DNA from: Bacteroidota bacterium
GTDB taxonomy: Bacteria; Bacteroidota; Ignavibacteria; Kryptoniales; JAKASW01
Reading direction: 5' to 3'
DNA: 64,000 bases
Assembly: GCA_021825585.1 (NCBI GenBank)
Contig: JAKAGT010000006.1
Coordinates: 124,001 to 188,000, forward strand
Shown: piece after piece, positions 10,768 through 18,701 of the stretch
How positions within the stretch are numbered: the first letter of the stretch is position 1
How the letters are laid out: every line of letters starts with the position of its first letter
Program-made: the position numbers and the translations under genes
Notes under the pieces: generated by a model
Seen by the model: only the letters and a program-made list of their open reading frames with translations
What the model was told of the DNA's origin: nothing
The model's database searches: none

Positions 10768-10968
10768 ATGATGAGCGATGTGCAGAAGAGGATGAAGATC
10801 GTCGAGACATACAAGAAGCTCGGAAGTCTCAGAGGAACCGCCGAGAAACTCGGGACGAATGTGAAGACAGTAAAGAAATGGGTGGATAGATTTTCTAAGA
10901 CCGGAAAGAAAGGCCTTGTAGATAAACGTTTTAAGGCGCCTGTCAAGTCCAAAGGCAGGTCGCGATAG
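10768..10968 (+). CDS. Small helix-turn-helix protein resembling the N-terminal HTH of IS transposases
   Basis: 66 aa: KRMKIVETYKKLGSLRGTAEKLGTNVKTVKKWVDRFSKTGKKGLVDKR; RBS AAAGGAG upstream; stops where a catalytic domain would normally follow. Confidence 0.6.
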   Translation: MMSDVQKRMKIVETYKKLGSLRGTAEKLGTNVKTVKKWVDRFSKTGKKGLVDKRFKAPVKSKGRSR

Positions 10969-11332
10969 ATAATGCCGCTCGGCTTCGATAGCCGGATCTG
11001 AGGACACCCGATATACTCAAAATACCGCGGGTCGTCGGAACGGTCGAAGCCGAGGATGTCGGCCACGATCGGGGCTCATGCCAGGTTCCTCGGGCAGGAG
11101 TGTGGAAGTGGTTCGCCTCAGCATCCCGGTATGCGAAGCGTATTGCGATGTACGGACAATTATTGATTCCAGGAAATTCCATTAGCAGGTTTTTGTTTTC
11201 TTTCCCACCCCAAGAGGCATCTGGCAGCCCGGCCCGGATATCGGGCTCGCGGCGGCCATGGGTCGAAAAAGAATTTGAGCCGGGAGTCGAATCTTTACAG
11301 GCCTCCTCCGGTTCATGCAGGAGTTTACAATC

Positions 11333-12208
11333 ATGACTCAAAGTATGACCGGATTCGGAAAAGGCGAAGCCGTCGTCGGGACTTACTCGGCAACCGCCGA
11401 GATAAGGAGCGTCAACAGCCGCTATCTGGAAATCGGCGTGAAGCTTCCCCAGAGCCTGTCGAGTTACGAGATGGAGGTACGCGAGAGCATCCGCCAGCAA
11501 GTAGGTCGGGGGAAGCTCTCTGTCCTCGTATCCACGACGGGCGAGCAGGGAGACACGGAAGTCAAGGTGGACAGCGAGTCTGTGAAACGAGTGATGGGGC
11601 TTCTTAAGTCTCTCAAGAAGTCCGCAAAAATTTCTTCTCCGATAAAGCTCGAGCATGTCCTTATTTTCAGGGATCTGTTCAAGGGCAGCTCCACAGAGTT
11701 GCAAAACGGGGATGAATGGGAAGCTGCCAGGGGTGCTGTCGGTGCAGCGCTTGCCCAGCTCCAGCAGGCAAGAACGGCCGAGGGGCTGGCTCTGAAAGCG
11801 GATTTGACCAAGCGAATTGATCGGCTGCGACTTGCCTTGACGAAAATTGAGGGATTGTCGCGCGATCATGTAGAAGAAGAAAAATCAAGGCTGCGGCAAA
11901 AAGTAAAAGAGGTGCTGAACGGTAAAGATGTCGACCCGGCGCGGATCGAACTCGAAATAGTCCTTCTTGCGGATAAGCTGGATATCACCGAAGAGGTTGT
12001 GCGTTTCAGGACCCATACCGATTTTTTCATGCAGTTGCTTGAAAGCGGCGACTCAAACGGCAGGAGATTGAACTTTCTCATACAGGAAATGAATAGGGAA
12101 GCAAACACAATGGGGTCCAAGGCATTCGATGCCGATATGTCGCACCTGGTTGTGGAAATGAAAGAAGAGCTCGAGAAAGTCAGGGAACAAGTACAAAACC
12201 TTGAATGA
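11333..12208 (+). CDS. yicC: YicC-like family endoribonuclease/stress protein
   Basis: MTQSMTGFGKGEAV...; C-terminal FLIQEMNREANTMGSKAFD; upstream of gmk as in many bacteria. Confidence 0.93.
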   Translation: MTQSMTGFGKGEAVVGTYSATAEIRSVNSRYLEIGVKLPQSLSSYEMEVRESIRQQVGRGKLSVLVSTTGEQGDTEVKVDSESVKRVMGLLKSLKKSAKISSPIKLEHVLIFRDLFKGSSTELQNGDEWEAARGAVGAALAQLQQARTAEGLALKADLTKRIDRLRLALTKIEGLSRDHVEEEKSRLRQKVKEVLNGKDVDPARIELEIVLLADKLDITEEVVRFRTHTDFFMQLLESGDSNGRRLNFLIQEMNREANTMGSKAFDADMSHLVVEMKEELEKVREQVQNLE

Positions 12209-12813
12209 GCTCTGAAGGAATGCTTCTCGTGATTTCTGCACCGAGCGGGGCCGGCAAGACGACGATAGCCAAAGAGGTACTTCGCCAGTTTCCGCGTTTT
12301 CGATTTTCAGTATCGGCCACTACAAGGAAGAGAAGGCCGGGAGAGGTCGACGGGAAGGATTATTTCTTTCTGTCCAGAGACGATTTCGAGAAACTTCTGT
12401 CCGAGGACGGCCTTGTGGAACATGAGGAAATTTATTCTGAGTACTACGGGACGCCAAGAAGCGAAATTGACAAGGCTCTTAAAAAGGGTGAGAATATCGT
12501 CTTCGACGTCGATGTAAACGGCGCCCTGTCCATCAAGAATAAATATCCGGAGGCGGTTCTGATATTCATTAAACCCCCGTCTGTCGAGGCACTTGAGGAG
12601 AGGCTTAAGGGCCGGGGTAGCGAAAGCGCCGAGCAGATCAAGAGGCGCCTGGCAAGGGTTCCGATGGAACTTGAGAAAGGCAGGCTGTTTGACTATATTA
12701 TAGTCAACGATAAGCTGGAAATAGCCGTGAAAGAGGTTTTTGATATCGTTAGTATGCATTTATCCAAAGGAGATAGTGGAAAGGAGCCTTTAAATGGGAC
12801 TAAAGCCAATTGA
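12205..12813 (+). CDS. gmk: Guanylate kinase
   Basis: LLVISAPSGAGKTTIAKEVL; SATTRKRRPGEVDGKDYFF. Confidence 0.97.
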   Translation: MSSEGMLLVISAPSGAGKTTIAKEVLRQFPRFRFSVSATTRKRRPGEVDGKDYFFLSRDDFEKLLSEDGLVEHEEIYSEYYGTPRSEIDKALKKGENIVFDVDVNGALSIKNKYPEAVLIFIKPPSVEALEERLKGRGSESAEQIKRRLARVPMELEKGRLFDYIIVNDKLEIAVKEVFDIVSMHLSKGDSGKEPLNGTKAN

Positions 12814-13090
12814 TTTAACCCAACTTGATGTCGTTACCGGCAACGCGTACGAGGCAATCGTCGTAGCATCACGAAGAGCCAGGCAGATCAGCGATGAGCG
12901 AAAGGTGGAATTCACCCAGCGGCTTGAAGGAATAAAACAGATACAAGAGTCGCTCGAAGAGGACGAGAAAGTGAACCCCGAACAGGTTGAATTGAGCAAG
13001 TCATTCGATAAGCTGCTTAAGCCGACAGAACAATCCCTCGACGAGTTGTTACAGAGCAAAATAGTATACCGATACAAGTCCCCTCAATAG
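12794..13090 (+). CDS. rpoZ: DNA-directed RNA polymerase omega subunit
   Basis: NAYEAIVVASRRARQISDER; position between gmk and coaBC. Confidence 0.85.
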   Translation: MGLKPIDLTQLDVVTGNAYEAIVVASRRARQISDERKVEFTQRLEGIKQIQESLEEDEKVNPEQVELSKSFDKLLKPTEQSLDELLQSKIVYRYKSPQ

Positions 13091-13150
13091 AACCCATCTC
13101 GACATGCTGACAAACACATTCGCTTGTTGAGTGTCAGAGTGGCGGACAGC

Positions 13151-14380
13151 ATGTCAGCATTAACAGGAAAGAGAATTATCCTCGGCGTCTGCGGAAGCAT
13201 AGCCGCTTACAAGAGCGCCTTCCTGCTTCGTGAACTCCAGGGCCGCGGGGCGGAAGTCCGGGTGGTCATGACACCTTCCGCCGCGGAGTTCGTTGCCCCT
13301 CTGACATTCTCCGCGCTTTCCCACAATCAGGTTTATATGGAGATGTTCCCCGATCGAAAGCATTCGAGTGCGGTCGGGACATGGCACATAGACCTCGGAC
13401 TATGGGCCGACGCGATGTTGGTGGCGCCCATTACCGCATCTACAATTGCCAAAATTGCGCAGGGTATATCTGATAACTTCCTTACCTCGATAGTCCTTGC
13501 GTTGCGAGCTCCGCTTATAATTGCTCCCGCCATGGACGCCGACATGTATATTCACCCTGCGACCACATCCAACATTGCGAAGCTGAAGGAGCGCGGCGTC
13601 GTAGTTGTGGAACCGGAGGAGGGCGAACTGGCAAGCGGGCTCAGCGGAGTGGGACGTTTGGCCGATGTAACCGGAATCGTAAGAGAGGTAGAGCGGTTCT
13701 TCGAAGGGCATCATCTTGATTTGGCCCGCCGGAAAATACTCGTGACTGCGGGCCCGACGCAGGAGCCGATAGATGCAGTGAGGTTTATCTCGAACAGGAG
13801 CTCCGGGAAAATGGGATTTGCGGTTGCGTCTGCAGCGGCCAACAGGGGAGCCGATGTGAAGCTGATAACAGGCCCGGTGGCATTGGAAACTCCGCGCAAT
13901 GTGAGAAGAGTGAACGTCTCTACAGCGGACCAGATGTTTGAAGCTGTCGCGGGCGAAATCGAATGGTGCGACGCCCTCATCATGACGGCAGCCGTAGCGG
14001 ATTACAAAGTTCTGAATCCGCCCGACCGGAAGATTAAGAAGACCGAATTTGTTCAGGGTACTCCAAGGATAGAACTGGCAGAAAATGTCGATATCCTAAA
14101 ATCAGTTGCTCCCAGAAAGGGGAGAAGAGTATTCGTCGGGTTTGCACTTGAGACGGATGACACTATAGCCAATGCGAAGAAGAAGCTTGTCTCTAAGTCA
14201 CTGGACCTGATAGTCGTGAACAATCCACGAGTAGAGGGGGCCGGTTTTGGGACCGACACAAATAGAGTCGCCATACTCTCGGAAAAAGACCAGGACGCCG
14301 TAGAATTGCCGCTCCTTTCGAAATACGACGTAGCAATGAACATCCTGGATCGTATTCTCCCTCTTTTGCCGCAGAAGTAG
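13151..14380 (+). CDS. coaBC: Bifunctional phosphopantothenoylcysteine decarboxylase/phosphopantothenate-cysteine ligase
   Basis: ILGVCGSIAAYKSAFLLREL; ILVTAGPTQEPIDAVRFISNRSSGKMGFAVA; start chosen at 13151 (MSALTGKRII). Confidence 0.95.
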   Translation: MSALTGKRIILGVCGSIAAYKSAFLLRELQGRGAEVRVVMTPSAAEFVAPLTFSALSHNQVYMEMFPDRKHSSAVGTWHIDLGLWADAMLVAPITASTIAKIAQGISDNFLTSIVLALRAPLIIAPAMDADMYIHPATTSNIAKLKERGVVVVEPEEGELASGLSGVGRLADVTGIVREVERFFEGHHLDLARRKILVTAGPTQEPIDAVRFISNRSSGKMGFAVASAAANRGADVKLITGPVALETPRNVRRVNVSTADQMFEAVAGEIEWCDALIMTAAVADYKVLNPPDRKIKKTEFVQGTPRIELAENVDILKSVAPRKGRRVFVGFALETDDTIANAKKKLVSKSLDLIVVNNPRVEGAGFGTDTNRVAILSEKDQDAVELPLLSKYDVAMNILDRILPLLPQK

Positions 14381-14700
14381 CCGATTCAGGCCCCTGTAAA
14401 CTTAATTACTTTTACTCCGGTTATTGACAAGACAGACTGTTATGTTATGGCGCGTTTGCTCCCCATCTCATTCTCTCGACCCGTGCATTCGCCGACTTAG
14501 CTTATGTGGATCCCATCTCCGTCTTTCAATCCCGAACGTTCTTCTGAAATGAAGGGACAATATAACCCAGGATATTCGTCCTCTTTGCCCCCGGAGGGCT
14601 CTCCTCAATCAGGATTTCCGGTTTGCTGCTTTACAAGGACGGAATTTTTTTGTACTATGAAATTGGTCCAGTAGACATACCATGTCGGAGGAGTAATAAC

Positions 14701-15786
14701 ATGAATAACCTATTCATAGAAGGGGAGGCGTGGCTTTGGGGTGCAGGCATTCTGGTAGTCGCAATTCTGATCGCGCTCCTGATTCATAAGCTTGTCTTCG
14801 CGGCACTTTCCAGGATAACGGCCAGGACTGGAGGTGTCCTGGATGGTTCATTTGTGCGACACTCGAAGAAGCCTGCAAAGCTGATTTTCCCGCTGCTCGG
14901 GCTTTTTCTCGTCATGCCGATCGTGCATTTCCCTCCTGCGGTTACAGCCACGATAAATCACATGCTCGGTCTCTGTGTGATTGCCGCCGTCGCATGGTTG
15001 CTGATTGCGATGACCGAAGTTCTGTCGGACATGATTGCGGCAAAATACGATGTGAGTATGAAGGATAATCTTACGGCAAGGCGAGTGCTCACGCAGGTAC
15101 ATGTCCTGCGGAGGATAACCGGAGTGATAGTAAGCATAGTCGCTCTGTCCATCATGCTTATGACATTTCCTGAGATAAGGAATATCGGAGCCGGTCTTTT
15201 CGCGTCTGCCGGCATTGCGGGACTTGTCATTGGGATGGCGGCGAGGCCGACGCTTTCCAATCTGATCGCAGGCGTCCAGATGGCGCTGACAGAGCCGATC
15301 AGACTCGATGACGTTGTGATCGTCGAGGGAGAATGGGGCCGGATCGAAGAAATAAATACCACCTATGTGGTCGTCAGGATATGGGATCTCCGCAGGCTAG
15401 TTGTTCCTCTCTCGTATTTCATCGAGAATCCGTTTCAGAACTGGACAAGGAAATCCGCGGACCTTCTCGGGACAGTCTTCATCTACACAGATTATACTGT
15501 GCCGGTTGAAGAAGTACGCAGCAGACTTCACACGATTCTCCAGTCGACGAAAAGATGGGATGGAAAAGTCTGGGGACTTCAAGTGACCAACGCTTCCGAG
15601 TATGCTATGGAGCTAAGGGCTTTGATGAGTGCTTGCGATTCGGGAACTGCCTGGGACCTGAGATGCGAAGTCAGGGAGAGGCTGATCCAGTTCCTGCAAG
15701 AGCGGTACCCTGACTCACTGCCCAGGACAAGGGTAGAGGTCGGGAAAACGATGACGAGCGAGTCTACAATGACTGCCCGGAAGTAG
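14701..15786 (+). CDS. MscS-family mechanosensitive ion channel
   Basis: Multiple TM helices; GLFASAGIAGLVIGMAARPTLSNLIAGVQMALTEPIRLDDVVIVEGEWGRIEEI; ATG preceded by GGAGGAG. Confidence 0.85.
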   Translation: MNNLFIEGEAWLWGAGILVVAILIALLIHKLVFAALSRITARTGGVLDGSFVRHSKKPAKLIFPLLGLFLVMPIVHFPPAVTATINHMLGLCVIAAVAWLLIAMTEVLSDMIAAKYDVSMKDNLTARRVLTQVHVLRRITGVIVSIVALSIMLMTFPEIRNIGAGLFASAGIAGLVIGMAARPTLSNLIAGVQMALTEPIRLDDVVIVEGEWGRIEEINTTYVVVRIWDLRRLVVPLSYFIENPFQNWTRKSADLLGTVFIYTDYTVPVEEVRSRLHTILQSTKRWDGKVWGLQVTNASEYAMELRALMSACDSGTAWDLRCEVRERLIQFLQERYPDSLPRTRVEVGKTMTSESTMTARK

Positions 15787-15843
15787 GGGGCCTTCCGGCA
15801 GGCGTTTACACGTCAATTCGGGTCGGCGCCTGGCAAGAAACGC

Positions 15844-15929
15844 GGAACCGTTTCCAAAAATTTCCAAAAAAGTGTCAATGACCCCTTGACAAGTACATTT
15901 TTACTTTGCATCTTATGGAAGCACTTCCA
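15844..15929 (+). promoter_or_regulatory. lacI-type promoter/operator region
   Basis: TTGACA at 15886-15891; GGAACCGTTTCC (15844-15855) and palindrome TGGAAGCACTTCCA (15916-15929) resemble LacI-family operators. Confidence 0.5.
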
Positions 15930-15947
15930 AAGGCATGCGAGGTGAAT

Positions 15948-16976
15948 GTGGCAAAAGTCACTATATATGACATAGCGCGTGAAGCGGGCGTAGGAATTGG
16001 CACGGTTTCCCGTGTTCTCAATGACCATACAAGCGTCACTCCCGAAACAAGAAAACGCGTCAAAGAGGTAGCAAAGCGGCTCAACTACCAGCCTCATACC
16101 TATGCCCAGCGGCTGGCACGACGTCAGGCGGAAACTATATCGGCGATCATTCCTTTTTTTACGAATTATTTCTTCATCGAAGTTCTTCAAGGGGTTCAGG
16201 ATAGAATATCCCAGCTCGGTTACGACCTTGTCCTTTACGGGGTCAACAATGTGGACCAGGTGGAGACTTACGTCTCACGTGCGCTTCAACGCGGCAAGGT
16301 GGACGGCATCCTTTTCTTCTCGATGAAGCTTCCCGAGAAGATCGTGCCCCGGCTGAGAGATGCGAGACTTCCGATGGTGCTGGTCGACACGGTGTCGCCC
16401 GACTTCGACTCAATCTCGGTTGCGAATGTTGAAGGCGCTTACGCTGCCACTACTCATCTGCTCGAGCTCGGCCATCGCTCCGTGGGAATGGTCAACGCTA
16501 AACTTGTAAGCACTCCTGCCCTGGAACGCCTGCAGGGGTACAGGCATGCGCTTGAGAGTCACGGGATTACCTATTCCGAAGGTTTGGTAAAGACGGGCTC
16601 CAGCAATAAGCAGGACGGATTCAATCGGGAGGCCGGATATGAGGCAATGGAAGAGTTCATAGAGATGGGGCCCGATATGCCAAGAGCTTTCTTTGTCTCT
16701 TCTGACATTCAGGCGATGGGCGCAATTGCCGCGCTGACAGAGAGGGGACTCAGAGTGCCGGAAGATGTGGCAATAGTCGGCTTTGATGACATTGAACTCG
16801 CGAAACATATGAAGCTCACGACGATGCGGCAACCGATGTATCAGATGGGTGTGCTTGCTATCGAACGTTTAGTCGCAAGGATGTCCAATCCGGAAATGGA
16901 GATACTCCATACGACGTTTTCGCCAACTCTCGTCGTCAGGGAAACGTGCGGCGCATTCATGAGGAGAAGAAACTGA
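15948..16976 (+). CDS. LacI-family transcriptional regulator
   Basis: VTIYDIAREAGVGIGTVSRVLNDHTSVTPETRKRVKEVAKRLNYQPH; periplasmic-binding-like domain. Start could be GTG 15942 or 15948. Confidence 0.95.
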   Translation: MAKVTIYDIAREAGVGIGTVSRVLNDHTSVTPETRKRVKEVAKRLNYQPHTYAQRLARRQAETISAIIPFFTNYFFIEVLQGVQDRISQLGYDLVLYGVNNVDQVETYVSRALQRGKVDGILFFSMKLPEKIVPRLRDARLPMVLVDTVSPDFDSISVANVEGAYAATTHLLELGHRSVGMVNAKLVSTPALERLQGYRHALESHGITYSEGLVKTGSSNKQDGFNREAGYEAMEEFIEMGPDMPRAFFVSSDIQAMGAIAALTERGLRVPEDVAIVGFDDIELAKHMKLTTMRQPMYQMGVLAIERLVARMSNPEMEILHTTFSPTLVVRETCGAFMRRRN

Positions 16977-16977
16977 G

Positions 16978-18672
16978 ATGAATATGCGAAGGGCATGCTT
17001 TCTACCATTTGCGATCATGATTGTCTCCAGTGCCATCGCTGCCGGTCGTGGAGGCGAGCGCCGTGATGCGGACAGCGCTCGAATCGTCGCCACGGTTGGC
17101 AACGAAAGTATTTCTCTGCAGAGCTACGTCAACCGTTATGATGACTATCTGATCTGGAGTGGCGTCCAGGATAACATGCAAGCCAGGTTCGCTGTGCTTA
17201 ACAATATGGTGAATGAAATCTTGCTGGAGAGATATGACGACAACTCCAGGATATATAATAATCCGGAATACAAGAAGGAAATCAATTGGGCGAAGAAATC
17301 AACCCTCCTGGCTTTTCTAAAAGATAGGGAAGTCTATGCGAAGATAACCGCATCCGAAGAGGAGCTAAGAGATGCCTATGTGCGTTCCAAAACGAAAGTA
17401 GCCGTGCGTCATTTGTATGCACCTACTCTGAAAGAAGCAGATGAGCTGTACATACTTCTGATGATGGGGGTGAGCTTCAAAGAACTGGCGAGGCAAACGT
17501 TTACCGACACCACATTGATGAATAACGGCGGCTATCTCGGCTACATAAGCTTTGGCGAAACCGATCCGAATTTCGAGGATGCAGCCTTTCATATGCGCGT
17601 TGGTGAGATTTCGAGACCGGTTAAGACCGCCGAAGGGTACAGCATAATAAAGGTCGAAGACAAGATTCGGGATCCTTTCACGACGGAGGACGAGTTTGTG
17701 AGGATGCGGCACAAGCTGGAAAGAGCCGTGAGAATCTCCAAGAAATCGGCCTGCGAAGAAGCGTACCTCGCAAAAGTCTTTGACAAGACAAAGGTGAAGT
17801 TCAATGATCGGGCTCTGTCTTACATTCTCGATGAAATAGCAAAGGATGGCAACGGTCGTATCAATGTTGAATCAAGTGAGAAGACAGCACCACATTACGG
17901 GTTCTGCGCAGAATACAAGGGCAGAATCTACTCGGTAGAGGGAATTGCGTCGAAGCTCTCAGAAGTCCCCGATTACAACCTACGACTTCTTACGAGTCTG
18001 AAGACAGTCAAGGAAGCTGTGTTGGGGATTATAATGCAGGGTGTGCTCCTGAAGATTGCTAGAGAGAAAGGGTATGACACGTCGTCATATGTTCGCGAGA
18101 CGTTCTCGAAACTGAAAAACGACATCTTCTTGAAGTATAAGAGAAATGAAATCCTTGCAAAGGTTCCTGTGAGTGATTCGGAGCTTATGAAGTATTACCG
18201 GGACAATATCGGCTACTATTCGACGGAAGATGAGATGAACATCCAGGAAATCATTGTCCAAGACGATTCGGCTGCGTCTGAACTCGGCAAGAGAATTGAG
18301 CATGGGATGGATTTTGGGACTCTGGCAACAAGATACTCTGTCAGGAAATGGAGCGCGGTGAACAGAGGTGTGATGGGGTTAACTCCGGTCTCCAGATTCG
18401 GCAGTCTAAGAGACACGTTGTGGAATTCGCAGGTCGGCAGAATCATAGGACCTATCAAGTTTGACAAGTATTACGGGTTGTTTCGCGTGCTGGAAAAAAA
18501 GGCAGGCCGGCCGCTCGAGATTAGTCTCGTGAAACAGAGCATCATCAATGCCATCAAGAATGAGAAAGGATTCCCATACATGAAAAGGCACCTGGAAGAA
18601 CTTTCGAAACGCACGATTGTCAGAATTAACGATGATCTCGTCAAAACATATGAAATGGATTCGGCAGAGTGA
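16978..18672 (+). CDS. SurA/parvulin-type peptidyl-prolyl cis-trans isomerase
   Basis: Signal peptide; two parvulin-like segments (VAVRHLYAPTLKEADELYILLMMGVSFKELARQTFTDTTLMNNGGYLGYISFGE; MNIQEIIVQDDSAASELGKRIEHGMDFGTLATRYS). Confidence 0.8.
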   Translation: MNMRRACFLPFAIMIVSSAIAAGRGGERRDADSARIVATVGNESISLQSYVNRYDDYLIWSGVQDNMQARFAVLNNMVNEILLERYDDNSRIYNNPEYKKEINWAKKSTLLAFLKDREVYAKITASEEELRDAYVRSKTKVAVRHLYAPTLKEADELYILLMMGVSFKELARQTFTDTTLMNNGGYLGYISFGETDPNFEDAAFHMRVGEISRPVKTAEGYSIIKVEDKIRDPFTTEDEFVRMRHKLERAVRISKKSACEEAYLAKVFDKTKVKFNDRALSYILDEIAKDGNGRINVESSEKTAPHYGFCAEYKGRIYSVEGIASKLSEVPDYNLRLLTSLKTVKEAVLGIIMQGVLLKIAREKGYDTSSYVRETFSKLKNDIFLKYKRNEILAKVPVSDSELMKYYRDNIGYYSTEDEMNIQEIIVQDDSAASELGKRIEHGMDFGTLATRYSVRKWSAVNRGVMGLTPVSRFGSLRDTLWNSQVGRIIGPIKFDKYYGLFRVLEKKAGRPLEISLVKQSIINAIKNEKGFPYMKRHLEELSKRTIVRINDDLVKTYEMDSAE

Positions 18673-18701
18673 AGACCCGATAGAAAATCCAGGAGGAATT
18701 T

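Noticed and set aside
10943-11869. 308-aa minus-strand ORF across the yicC 5' half and upstream gap
   Set aside because: Antisense to yicC over most of its length and no recognisable domain. The non-overlapping part was checked for transposase remnants and none was convincing
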